Shown: one piece after another, positions 1 through 7,551 of the stretch
Numbering within the stretch: position 1 is the stretch's first letter
Layout: each line of letters opens with the position of its first letter
Assembly: GCF_014397005.1 (NCBI RefSeq)
Contig: NZ_JACGWS010000013.1
Coordinates: 104,072-168,071, forward strand
Direction: 5' to 3'
Source: Kordia aestuariivivens
GTDB taxonomy: Bacteria; Bacteroidota; Bacteroidia; Flavobacteriales; Flavobacteriaceae
DNA: 64,000 nt
Made by a program: the position numbers and the translations under genes
The notes under the pieces: generated by a model
Seen by the model: only the letters and a program-made list of their open reading frames with translations
Databases searched by the model: none
What the model was told of the DNA's origin: nothing

Positions 1-103
1 AACAAATCCTGCTTTGTGTGTCATATATAGTATTGATCATCAAGAATATTCGTCAACTGTGATTTTTTTCACACAATTGAATTTTACTTGAGAAATTAAA
101 GTG

Positions 104-111
104 CAAAAATA
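104..111 (-). promoter_or_regulatory. Bacteroidetes -7 box pointing off the left edge
   Basis: On the minus strand this reads TATTTTTG, a perfect match to the Bacteroidetes -7 consensus TAnnTTTG. It lies in the 283-base non-coding stretch before the TetR gene and points left, so it probably serves a gene beyond the window. No minus-strand reading frame begins inside the window, so the target is unknown. The rest of bases 1-250 shows nothing else I can name. Confidence 0.4.
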
Positions 112-250
112 CACATAATTTCCCAAAATCATTGACTTTACACTATTTTTCATAGACATGATTTTCAGGCACTTTACCTTTAATTTTTAAGATGAACTAT
201 AAAATTAATTTACATTTTTTTCAAAAAAAATAGTTAAACTTTTAGTTTTT

Positions 251-284
251 AATAGTAATACTATTATATTTGCTACTATTAGTA
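251..284 (+). promoter_or_regulatory. Promoter and probable operator of the TetR gene
   Basis: A perfect -7 box TATATTTG lies at 265-272. It is bracketed by two palindromes: AATAGTA-A-TACTATT at 251-265 and TACTA-T-TAGTA at 274-284. They share the core TACTATTA, and the second touches the start codon at 284. TetR regulators commonly repress their own promoter through such inverted repeats. Seen: the palindromes and the box. Inferred: that they are the autoregulatory operator. Confidence 0.55.
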
Positions 285-952
285 TGGAAAATTTACAAAT
301 ACATATTGTCATCAGCGAAGAGCTGTACACTAAGAATCCTGAATCGTCAGAATTAGGAAAGAAGATTGTATCGCGCAGTATTGAAATGATTGACGAATTG
401 GGTTTTGAAGCGTTTACGTTTAAAAAATTAGGACAATCTATTGGTTCTAACGAAAGCTCTATTTATCGTTATTTTGAAAGCAAGCATATATTGTTAGTGT
501 ATTTGATATGTTGGTATTGGAGTTGGATTGAGTATAAATTAGTATTCGCTACGACAAATGTTAAGTCATTTGAAGAAAAATTGTCAGCTGCTGTTGAAAT
601 TTTAACTCGAAAAACGGATGTTGATAATTCATTCTCGTACATCAACGAAGTGATTTTGAATCGAATTATTATTGCAGAATCTTCAAAAGCATACCATACT
701 AAAGATATTGACAGCGAAAACGAAAAAGGATATTATAAAGTGTACAAACGTGTTGTACAACGTGTAAGCAATATGGTTACTGATATTAATTCTGATTTTG
801 AATTTCCTCACATGTTGATATCAACTGTGATTGAAGGCGCACATCAGCAACGTTATTTTTCGGAGCATTTACCTTCCTTAACAGATGTAAAAGCAGGAAA
901 AGATACTATCATTAAGTTTTATACAGATTTAGTTTTTAAAGTAATCAAATAA
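284..952 (+). CDS. TetR/AcrR family transcriptional regulator
   Basis: A 222-residue protein with an N-terminal helix-turn-helix of the TetR type at about residues 26-72 (start of the fold around GKKIVSRSIEMIDELGFEAF, recognition helix around NESSIYRYFESK). The remaining ~150 residues are the helical, variable ligand and dimer domain, and the ligand cannot be guessed. It opens a same-strand run: its stop at 952 is immediately followed by the next start at 953, and SulP, UspA, carbonic anhydrase and DUF2490 genes follow. The position suggests it controls that run and itself through the palindromes at 251-284. TetR identity is clear; the target is inferred. Confidence 0.88.
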   Translation: MENLQIHIVISEELYTKNPESSELGKKIVSRSIEMIDELGFEAFTFKKLGQSIGSNESSIYRYFESKHILLVYLICWYWSWIEYKLVFATTNVKSFEEKLSAAVEILTRKTDVDNSFSYINEVILNRIIIAESSKAYHTKDIDSENEKGYYKVYKRVVQRVSNMVTDINSDFEFPHMLISTVIEGAHQQRYFSEHLPSLTDVKAGKDTIIKFYTDLVFKVIK

Positions 953-1279
953 ATGTCATTGGAACGTAAACACATATTGAACCTTATAAAGCAAATTCCT
1001 TTTTTGCTGGTTTTGTGTGCGATGTTGTTACAACCAATTGCAAATACATTTTCTATTTTTTCTGACACTTCTTTTGAGCTGGTTGATTATGATTTTGAAG
1101 ATGATACCGAAGAAGAAGTCGAAGATAAAACAGAGAAAGACACTAAAATAGAACCTCAACGTATACATTCTACCATAGCGTATTGCGATCTTAGCAATAT
1201 AAACGCAAATCATTATTTACAACAATCAAGATGGTCTTGTAATCTCGACATCCTAATTCCGCCGCCAAGGCACGCCTAA
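953..1279 (+). CDS. Small membrane-anchored hypothetical protein
   Basis: A 108-residue protein of unknown function that starts on the base after the TetR stop, so the two are probably translationally coupled. Residues ~11-33 are hydrophobic (signal anchor or uncleaved signal peptide). Residues ~45-70 are strongly acidic (runs of D and E, then alternating K/E), and the end is a conserved-looking tail DILIPPPRHA. Small proteins with a hydrophobic start, an acidic linker and a PPP-type C-terminal tail occur at the head of ion-transport operons in Bacteroidota (recalled, not checked). The partner here would be the SulP transporter. A minus-strand frame across the same bases is only a shadow. Confidence 0.6.
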   Translation: MSLERKHILNLIKQIPFLLVLCAMLLQPIANTFSIFSDTSFELVDYDFEDDTEEEVEDKTEKDTKIEPQRIHSTIAYCDLSNINANHYLQQSRWSCNLDILIPPPRHA

Positions 1280-1453
1280 TTTTACATTTCGTACATGCTA
1301 TTATTCCGAGAATAGCTAGAATATTCTTCTAACTAACAACTACAGAAGAACCATTCTATTTTTTACAACAACAAAATAATCAAACTAACTGTGAATTGAA
1401 ATTCATGCAGGGTTTATATACATCTTTTTCAATTCAAAAAAATTATTGCTATA

Positions 1454-3049
1454 ATGAATAGTTCAAATCCATTCAAAAATTTAAAAGCGGATTTTCCCGC
1501 AAGTATTGTCGTTTTCTTCGTTGCACTTCCACTCTGTTTAGGAATTGCTTTGGCCAGTGGCGCACCTTTATTTTCAGGACTAATTGCTGGAATTGTTGGT
1601 GGTATTGTCGTTGGTGCTATAAGTGGCTCACAAGTTGGAGTTAGTGGGCCAGCCGCAGGTTTAGCAGCAATTGTCCTAGTTGCCATTACTTCGCTAGGAA
1701 GTTTCGAAAACTTCTTAGTTGCCGTGGTACTTGGTGGTGTTATTCAAATACTTTTTGGTGTTTTAAAATTCGGAATTATTGGATATTTTTTCCCTTCTTC
1801 TGTAATTAAAGGAATGCTAACAGGTATTGGACTCATTATTATCTTAAAACAAATTCCACACTTTTTCGGATACGATTCAAATACTGAAGGAGAACTTCCC
1901 CTTTTCCAATCAGACAGTCAAAATACATTTTTAGACATTTTCGACTCGGTCAATCACATCAGTCCTGGAGCAACGATCATTGCAGTTATTGGATTGGCAA
2001 TTTTAATTCTTTGGAATACCGTTTTATCCAAAAAAGGAAAAATATTTCAATTGGTACAAGGACCATTGGTTGCCGTAGTTATAGGTATTATTTACTTTTT
2101 ATTAACACAAGGAAATGTGGCATATGGAATTTCTGCAGATCACTTAGTAAAAGTGCCTGTACCAGATGATTTTAGTTCTTTTCTCGGACAGTTTAGCTTT
2201 CCGAATTTTTCTGCCATCGGAAATCCTGCTATATGGGTAACAGCTTTTACAATTGCCTTAGTTGCAAGTTTAGAAACCTTATTATGTGTGGAAGCAACTG
2301 ATAAACTAGATCCACGAAAACGTGTAACACCAACAAACAAAGAATTATTTGCACAAGGAACAGGAAACATTCTTTCTGGATTAATTGGTGGATTGCCAAT
2401 TACACAAGTAATTGTTAGAAGTTCAGCAAACATTCAATCTGGTGGAAAAACAAAAATGTCTGCGATTATTCACGGTTTCTTATTATTAATTTCTGTGATT
2501 TTGATTCCAACATTATTAAACATGATTCCACTTTCAGTATTGGCTGCAGTTTTATTAATTGTAGGATATAAATTAGCAAAACCTGCCTTATTCAAGCAAA
2601 TGTATAAAGCTGGTTGGAAACAATTTATTCCATTTACAATTACTGTTTTAGGAATTGTTTTTATCGATTTATTATGGGGAATTGGATTAGGACTTGCCGT
2701 TGGTATTGTCGTAATATTAATTAAGAGTTTCCAAAATTCTCACTTCTTGCATATTGAAGATAAAAGTAACGGAAAACATAGAATTAAAATGACTCTTGCC
2801 GAAGAAGTAACATTCTTTAACAAAGGAGCTATTTTAAAAGAATTAGACAGTTTACCAAGAGATACATTCTTAGAATTAGATGTACGTAAAACACGTTTCT
2901 TGGACAATGATATTATAGAAATATTAGAAGATTTTTCAGAAAAAGCACGCAACAGAAACATTGATATTAAATTGATTTCAGAACGTGGAACTGTGGAAAA
3001 TCCAACTAGTTTTCTTGAATTTTTTCAACTTAGACCAAAAAGCGCTTAA
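1454..3049 (+). CDS. SulP family inorganic anion transporter with STAS domain
   Basis: A 531-residue inner-membrane protein. Residues ~10-400 hold the sulfate-transporter/xanthine permease-like membrane domain (SulP signature around FFVALPLCLGIALASGAP and SGPAAGLAAIV). Residues ~430-525 form a C-terminal STAS domain. SulP proteins move sulfate, bicarbonate or other anions, usually with sodium or protons. Because the next genes include a beta-carbonic anhydrase, bicarbonate is the likeliest substrate, as in BicA-like SulP/carbonic-anhydrase pairs. Sulfate cannot be excluded, especially with sulfur genes 3 kb away. The start is the ATG at 1454, about 170 bases after the small upstream gene; that gap has AT-rich inverted repeats but no strong terminator. 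Confidence 0.93.
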   Translation: MNSSNPFKNLKADFPASIVVFFVALPLCLGIALASGAPLFSGLIAGIVGGIVVGAISGSQVGVSGPAAGLAAIVLVAITSLGSFENFLVAVVLGGVIQILFGVLKFGIIGYFFPSSVIKGMLTGIGLIIILKQIPHFFGYDSNTEGELPLFQSDSQNTFLDIFDSVNHISPGATIIAVIGLAILILWNTVLSKKGKIFQLVQGPLVAVVIGIIYFLLTQGNVAYGISADHLVKVPVPDDFSSFLGQFSFPNFSAIGNPAIWVTAFTIALVASLETLLCVEATDKLDPRKRVTPTNKELFAQGTGNILSGLIGGLPITQVIVRSSANIQSGGKTKMSAIIHGFLLLISVILIPTLLNMIPLSVLAAVLLIVGYKLAKPALFKQMYKAGWKQFIPFTITVLGIVFIDLLWGIGLGLAVGIVVILIKSFQNSHFLHIEDKSNGKHRIKMTLAEEVTFFNKGAILKELDSLPRDTFLELDVRKTRFLDNDIIEILEDFSEKARNRNIDIKLISERGTVENPTSFLEFFQLRPKSA

Positions 3050-3077
3050 ACACACTAACCACTAAAAACTTAAAATC

Positions 3078-3896
3078 ATGAACACACCAAAATATAAATT
3101 ACTAGTATTAACAGATCTTTCTGAAGCATGTAACACAGCTCTGGAAAACGCGGTAAATCTTTCAAAAATCATCAATGGAAGCGTTGAAGTTTTTCATGTA
3201 TTGAAACCTTCTGACATAGCAGAATACGAAAATCAATTATCTGCCATGCGTTCTATTGATGAAGAACGTGTTAATAAGAAAGCAAAACTAAAAACATTGG
3301 TTCGTGAAATTTCTAAAAAGACGGGCGTTACCATTACGGCAAGTTCCATTTTAGGAAATTTGAAAGACGAAACCATGGAACGCATTGAAGCGGTAAAACC
3401 TGATATTGTTGTATTAGGAAAACGCACACAAAAATTGATCAACTTTTTAGGTGACGGATTCACAAAATTTATTTTAGACACTTTTAATGGTTCTGTATTA
3501 ATTTCTGGAAAAGACAAAATAATGAGTCCATCGGAAGCAATGTCCATAGGTTTATTCAATACAACTCCAGAAGAATTATCATTAGAACTCACAAAAGATT
3601 TGCGCAAGCATACTAAAAACCCTATCAAACGTTTTAAAGTACGTACGGATGCTGAAAAAGCAGAAGCAATTGCTGAAAACGTAATAACGTATGAGTTTGA
3701 AAACGGAAGCAATACGATGAATAATATCGCATCGTATGTTGCCAAAAATAATATTGGACTCTTATGTATGAATCCGCACACGAAGAAAAGTACTGGACCA
3801 TTCCAAGGACTGAGATCTAACATTAAACAAGCGATTCAAAAAATCAACGTGCCAATTTTAATCGTGAATAACCAAGCATCAATTCAATTACAATAA
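3078..3896 (+). CDS. Universal stress protein, two UspA domains
   Basis: A 272-residue cytoplasmic protein made of two Usp-fold halves, the usual layout in Bacteroidota. The first covers residues ~5-145 (start motif KLLVLTDLSEACNTALENAV). The second, more diverged, covers ~150-268 and ends with a Usp-like strand VPILIVNNQ. The ATP-binding G-x2-G-x9-G-(S/T) pattern is not clearly intact in either half, so nucleotide binding is uncertain. It lies 28 bases after the SulP stop and 11 before the carbonic anhydrase start, so the three are likely one transcript. UspA-like proteins are often found beside or fused to SulP-type transporters; a regulatory role on transport is inferred. Confidence 0.85.
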   Translation: MNTPKYKLLVLTDLSEACNTALENAVNLSKIINGSVEVFHVLKPSDIAEYENQLSAMRSIDEERVNKKAKLKTLVREISKKTGVTITASSILGNLKDETMERIEAVKPDIVVLGKRTQKLINFLGDGFTKFILDTFNGSVLISGKDKIMSPSEAMSIGLFNTTPEELSLELTKDLRKHTKNPIKRFKVRTDAEKAEAIAENVITYEFENGSNTMNNIASYVAKNNIGLLCMNPHTKKSTGPFQGLRSNIKQAIQKINVPILIVNNQASIQLQ

Positions 3897-3907
3897 ATAC
3901 AAAAGCT

Positions 3908-4534
3908 ATGAAAGCACATACAAAAGAAACACAAGAGATAATGACTCCAGAAACATCTTTACAAGCGTTAAAAGATGGAAACGAACGATTTATAAACAAC
4001 ACACAAGTAACACGTGATTTACTCGATCAGGTTTCAGATACAAGCACAGGACAATATCCGTTTGCTACTATACTGAGCTGTATTGATTCTAGAGTTTCTT
4101 CTGAATTAATTTTTGATCAAGGAATCGGAGACATTTTCAGCGTTCGTATTGCAGGAAACTTTGTCAATGAAGACATCTTAGGAAGCATGGAATTTGCGTG
4201 CAAACTTGCCGGAACAAAATTAGTGCTTGTTTTAGGACATACGGCATGTGGCGCTGTAAAAGGTGCTTGCGATCATGCAAGACTTGGAAACCTAACTGCA
4301 TTAATCAACAAAATAGAACCTGCGGTAGAAGCAGTTACTGAACCAACAGACGAAAGTTTACGCAACTCAGGAAATATAGAATTCGTAAACAATGTTGCGG
4401 TTAAAAATGTAGAAATGACCATTGAAAACATTCGCAATCAAAGTCCTGTGTTAGCCGAACAAGAACGCAACGGAGAAATCAGCATTGTCGGTGGAATGTA
4501 TGATATTAATAATGGTAAAGTAACGTTTTTATAG
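3908..4534 (+). CDS. Beta-class carbonic anhydrase
   Basis: A 208-residue zinc enzyme that interconverts carbon dioxide and bicarbonate. The beta-class ligands are visible: C58-x-D60-x-R62 in SCIDSRV, then H111 and C114 in GHTACGAVKGAC. The D60/R62 catalytic dyad is intact. Length is normal for the family and no signal peptide is seen, so it acts in the cytoplasm. It sits between a UspA gene (11-base gap) and a DUF2490 gene (2-base gap), in the same run as a SulP permease. This pairing is the main reason to read the operon as inorganic-carbon uptake. A close start spacing and no internal terminator support co-transcription. Confidence 0.93.
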   Translation: MKAHTKETQEIMTPETSLQALKDGNERFINNTQVTRDLLDQVSDTSTGQYPFATILSCIDSRVSSELIFDQGIGDIFSVRIAGNFVNEDILGSMEFACKLAGTKLVLVLGHTACGAVKGACDHARLGNLTALINKIEPAVEAVTEPTDESLRNSGNIEFVNNVAVKNVEMTIENIRNQSPVLAEQERNGEISIVGGMYDINNGKVTFL

Positions 4535-4536
4535 GA

Positions 4537-5232
4537 ATGAATTTTAAACAGAAAATAAGTGCCATTTTACTAACACTTTTCATGATTCCACTATTAAGTT
4601 GGAGTCAAGACGAAACTGGAAATTGGTTGATGTATTTTGGAACCAACAAAATCAGTGAAAAATTTAGTATTCATACGGAAGTTCAATTTCGTAATCACAC
4701 GATTTTTCCTAACAATACGGAACAATGGTTGTTGCGAACTGGATTAAACTATCACTTTGCCAAAAATGCGTTTGCAACTGCTGGATATGCTTATATCGGA
4801 AGTTTTGTATACGATAGCGAACGTGATAGTCCAGAAACGGAAGAACATCGTATTTGGCAACAATTGATTACCACAAATAATCTAGGACGCGTAAAATTTG
4901 AACATCGATACAGAGCTGAACAACGTTGGGTTGAAGACGATTTTAAAACACGTTTTCGTTACCGATTGATGCTTTTTATTCCCGTAAACAAACCCGTAAT
5001 AGAAACAGGAACATTTTTCTTTGGTGTCTACAATGAAATCTTTGTCAACGGAGAAGAAGAATTTTTCGACAGAAATCGATTGTACGGCGGTATCGGATAT
5101 CAATTAAACAAAAACCTAAACTTACAAACTGGAATGCTATACCAGCGTGTAAGTACAACAGGAAAAGGATATTTACAATTTAGTGTGATTTACAATACAG
5201 ACTTACGAAAAAAAGAAAAAGAAAAAAATTAG
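4537..5232 (+). CDS. DUF2490 family outer-membrane protein
   Basis: A 231-residue exported protein. Residues 1-23 form a Sec signal peptide ending near LLSWSQ. The mature part reads as alternating aromatic beta strands with charged turns (for example KFSIHTEVQFRNH, NFAKNAFATAGYAYIG-like blocks), as expected for a small beta-barrel of the DUF2490 family. Such genes often end operons with carbonic anhydrase or SulP in Flavobacteriaceae (recalled, not checked). Its start lies 2 bases after the carbonic anhydrase stop. A strong hairpin terminator follows at 5255-5291, which ends the operon. The substrate of the barrel, if any, is unknown. Confidence 0.8.
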   Translation: MNFKQKISAILLTLFMIPLLSWSQDETGNWLMYFGTNKISEKFSIHTEVQFRNHTIFPNNTEQWLLRTGLNYHFAKNAFATAGYAYIGSFVYDSERDSPETEEHRIWQQLITTNNLGRVKFEHRYRAEQRWVEDDFKTRFRYRLMLFIPVNKPVIETGTFFFGVYNEIFVNGEEEFFDRNRLYGGIGYQLNKNLNLQTGMLYQRVSTTGKGYLQFSVIYNTDLRKKEKEKN

Positions 5233-5254
5233 TTAGTTTATTTTTGTTGTTACG

Positions 5255-5297
5255 AAAAGCTACAATGTCATCAAGTGACATTGTAGCTTTTCTATTT
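5255..5297 (+). terminator. Rho-independent terminator after the SulP operon
   Basis: A perfect 16-bp stem (5255-5270 paired with 5276-5291) with a 5-base loop TCAAG, followed by a T-rich run. The A-tract before the stem makes it potentially bidirectional. It closes the TetR-SulP-carbonic anhydrase-DUF2490 run. The remaining bases to 5579 are AT-rich with no gene that I can support. Confidence 0.85.
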
Positions 5298-5579
5298 TAA
5301 AATGTAAAGATTGGAAGATAAAAAAAAAACCCTTGCTACTTTTCAATGTTACACAGGAAAAACCGTCAATTTGTCGTATCTTTAATACCATTTCTGATGT
5401 TAAATTACACATAAGAAAAATGATGAGTTTTTGCGTTAGATAAAAAAAGAAAAAATATTCATAGCAGTAGCTACAACTTATTTCTATTTTGAAATATAAC
5501 GTGAAAAGGTGTATTTTAATTGAGTGATTTAATATTGGAAATGGTATAAAGTGCTAAAAAACCAAGAAAAAGAAAAAAC

Positions 5580-5741
5580 ATGTTCGGATTATTCAAAAAG
5601 AAAACAGAAAAAGAAAAACTCTACGATCAATACGGAAAGCTCACTAAAGAAGCTTTTGATCTCTCAACCTCAAACAGAAAACTAAGCGATCAGAAAGCTG
5701 CTGAAGCCGAAGAAATCATGAAAAAAATTGAAGCCTTGTAA
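5580..5741 (+). CDS. Lacal_2735-type small protein
   Basis: A 53-residue ORF starting MFGLFKKKTEKEKL and ending EAEEIMKKIEAL. It is almost entirely charged, predicted helical, with no cysteine and no signal peptide. The start MFGLFKKK, the central Y-x3-L-x2-E-(A/S)-(F/H) block and the SNRKLSDQKAAEAEEI block match what I recall of the Lacal_2735 family, named from Lacinutrix and widespread in Flavobacteriaceae. The function is unknown. It stands alone between the SulP operon terminator and the Crp/Fnr gene, on the same strand. Confidence 0.7.
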   Translation: MFGLFKKKTEKEKLYDQYGKLTKEAFDLSTSNRKLSDQKAAEAEEIMKKIEAL

Positions 5742-5780
5742 CAAAATCTTCCGTTAGATATTGTTTGTTAAAAAAGTTCT

Positions 5781-5824
5781 GTGACTTTTGTTACTGAGCA
5801 ACGCTGTGGAAAACAATACTTTTG
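5781..5824 (+). promoter_or_regulatory. Crp/Fnr-type operator plus -7 box before the regulator gene
   Basis: Inverted repeat GTGAC-TTTT-GTTAC at 5781-5794 (centre 5787.5), followed by a perfect Bacteroidetes -7 box TACTTTTG at 5817-5824. The box begins 29.5 bases after the operator centre, which places the operator near -41, the class II activator position. The ATG is at 5876. The same arrangement recurs at five other places in the window. It implies that the regulator controls its own gene. Confidence 0.75.
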
Positions 5825-5875
5825 CTTTCTAAATACTTTCTTTACCTTTAAAGACGAAAAACTGCTAATCCAATT

Positions 5876-6511
5876 ATGATTCAGGAACTCAAAAACAGCT
5901 ACGGACATCTATTTGAAGATGAACTACTGAATGAAATAGCGCAAGTAGGAACTTTTAAAGAAGTCCCAGCTGGCTTTACGCTGATGTCCATTGGCGATTA
6001 TGTACGTGGAATGCCGTTGCTAGTTTCTGGAGCCATCAAAATCATGCGAGAAGACAAAGAAGGAGACGAATTACTACTCTACTATTTAGAACAAGGAGAA
6101 ACCTGCTCTATGACGATGAACTGTTGCATGGGACAAACCAAAAGTGAAATTAAAGCAGTTGCTGAAAAAGACACAAAACTCATCATGGTTCCTGTTCAAA
6201 AAATGGAAGAGTGGACTGCAAAATACAAATCCTGGCGAAATTTTGTATTCCAAAGCTATCATACACGTTTAAACGAAGTATTACACATTTTGGATAGTGT
6301 GGCTTTTGAAAAAATGGATCAGCGTTTACTCAACTATTTAAAAGAAAAAATTCGAGTAAACAAAACAAATACAATTCACAACACGCACCAAGAAATCGCG
6401 TATGATTTACACACTTCCAGAGTTGTAATTTCACGACTTCTAAAAAAATTAGAACAAATGGGGCGCATAGAATTACACAGAAATCATATTAAAATCATAA
6501 ATTTAGTCTGA
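5876..6511 (+). CDS. Crp/Fnr family transcriptional regulator
   Basis: A 211-residue regulator. A cyclic-nucleotide-binding-type jelly roll spans residues ~10-125 and a winged helix-turn-helix spans ~145-210 (HQEIAYDLHTSRVVISRLLKKLE). The recognition helix keeps the S-R pair of FNR but has V where FNR and CRP have the base-contacting glutamate, which fits a non-standard operator. The N-terminal FNR iron-sulfur cysteines are missing. Instead there is a cluster C77, C83, C84 in GETCSMTMNCCMG at the end of the sensor fold, a candidate thiol or persulfide switch. The neighbours are sulfur genes, each with a GTAAC-N4-GTTAC site, so this is most likely their activator. Family is certain; ligand and target are inferred. 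Confidence 0.92.
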   Translation: MIQELKNSYGHLFEDELLNEIAQVGTFKEVPAGFTLMSIGDYVRGMPLLVSGAIKIMREDKEGDELLLYYLEQGETCSMTMNCCMGQTKSEIKAVAEKDTKLIMVPVQKMEEWTAKYKSWRNFVFQSYHTRLNEVLHILDSVAFEKMDQRLLNYLKEKIRVNKTNTIHNTHQEIAYDLHTSRVVISRLLKKLEQMGRIELHRNHIKIINLV

Positions 6512-6515
6512 TTAT

Positions 6516-6559
6516 GTAACTTTTGTTACTGTGTGATCATTCCATAAAATGGTACTTTG
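6516..6559 (+). promoter_or_regulatory. Crp/Fnr-type operator plus -7 box before the TauE gene
   Basis: Inverted repeat GTAAC-TTTT-GTTAC at 6516-6529, five bases after the regulator stop. The TTTG of the -7 element lies at 6556-6559 within GTACTTTG, at exactly the same distance from the operator centre (36.5 bases to the final G) as in the regulator promoter. It drives the permease at 6583. Confidence 0.72.
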
Positions 6560-6582
6560 CACTAACAAATATCTGAACAACT

Positions 6583-7380
6583 ATGGAAATACTTGGCTAT
6601 GTTAGTGCCTTGATTATTGGAATTTCATTAGGACTTATTGGCGGCGGCGGCTCTATACTAGCCGTTCCTGTACTTGCATATCTATTCTCTGTAAACGAAA
6701 AAGTAGCTACTGCATACTCACTATTCATCGTGGGAACAAGTGCGCTAGTTGGCGGTTTAAAGCAGCACTTAAAAGGCTATGTAGATTGGCGTACTGCTGT
6801 CGTATTCGGAATTCCTGCCATTATTGGTGTCACCTTAGTTCGTTACTATGTCGTTCCTGCATTACCAGATACACTATTCACTATTGGAAATTTTGACTTC
6901 ACACGCCGAATGGGAATGTTTGGTTTATTTGCTGTATTAATGTTTCCCGCTGCATTTTCGATGCTAAAAGAACGTAAAGAAAAAGTTGCCGAAGGAACGG
7001 TTCATTACAACTATCCATTAATATTAATTGAAGGATTAGTTGTCGGTGCTATTACAGGTATGATTGGTGCTGGCGGCGGATTCTTAATAATTCCTGCTTT
7101 GGTTTTACTAGCAAATGTAGACATGAAAATTGCCGTTGGAACTTCACTCATTATCATTGCGTTTAAATCATTACTAGGTTTCTTTTTGGGCGATGCACTA
7201 ACGATGGAAATCGATTGGGAATTTTTAGCAATATTCACGAGTATTTCATTGGTTGGAATCTTCATCGGAAGCTATCTAGGGAACTTTATTGACGGAAAAA
7301 AGCTCAAAAAAGGATTTGGCTATTTCATCTTTATCATGGCAATCTTTATCTTCTACATGGAATTCTTCGTGAAACAATAA
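6583..7380 (+). CDS. TauE/SafE (TSUP) family sulfur-compound permease
   Basis: A 265-residue inner-membrane protein with about eight hydrophobic segments. It shows the paired TSUP signatures, one per half: GLIGGGGSILAVPVLAYLF near residue 18 and GAITGMIGAGGGFLIIPALV near residue 158. The family moves sulfite, sulfoacetate, thiosulfate or other organosulfur anions. A tauE-type gene is part of the staphylococcal cst sulfide-detoxification operon, and the neighbour here is CstB-like, so sulfite or thiosulfate export is the best guess. It has its own operator and -7 box and is separated from the next gene by 171 bases that contain another operator. Confidence 0.9.
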   Translation: MEILGYVSALIIGISLGLIGGGGSILAVPVLAYLFSVNEKVATAYSLFIVGTSALVGGLKQHLKGYVDWRTAVVFGIPAIIGVTLVRYYVVPALPDTLFTIGNFDFTRRMGMFGLFAVLMFPAAFSMLKERKEKVAEGTVHYNYPLILIEGLVVGAITGMIGAGGGFLIIPALVLLANVDMKIAVGTSLIIIAFKSLLGFFLGDALTMEIDWEFLAIFTSISLVGIFIGSYLGNFIDGKKLKKGFGYFIFIMAIFIFYMEFFVKQ

Positions 7381-7481
7381 TTCCCTCAAAAAAAGTACAC
7401 ACAGTGGATTCTTTAAATTTCACAAAAGCTATATTTAGCTCAAATTAAATAAAAAACTCACTCAAAAAAACTCACGCTACT

Positions 7482-7525
7482 GTAACAAAAGTTACTGTGT
7501 ACGTAGCAAAAACAGCCTAATTTTG
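7482..7525 (+). promoter_or_regulatory. Crp/Fnr-type operator plus -7 box before the CstB-like gene
   Basis: Perfect palindrome GTAAC-AAAA-GTTAC at 7482-7495 (centre 7488.5) and a perfect -7 box TAATTTTG at 7518-7525. The spacing is 29.5 bases, identical to the neighbouring units. The ATG is at 7552. Confidence 0.78.
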
Positions 7526-7551
7526 TTCCTGTAATTATAAAATAAGAAATC

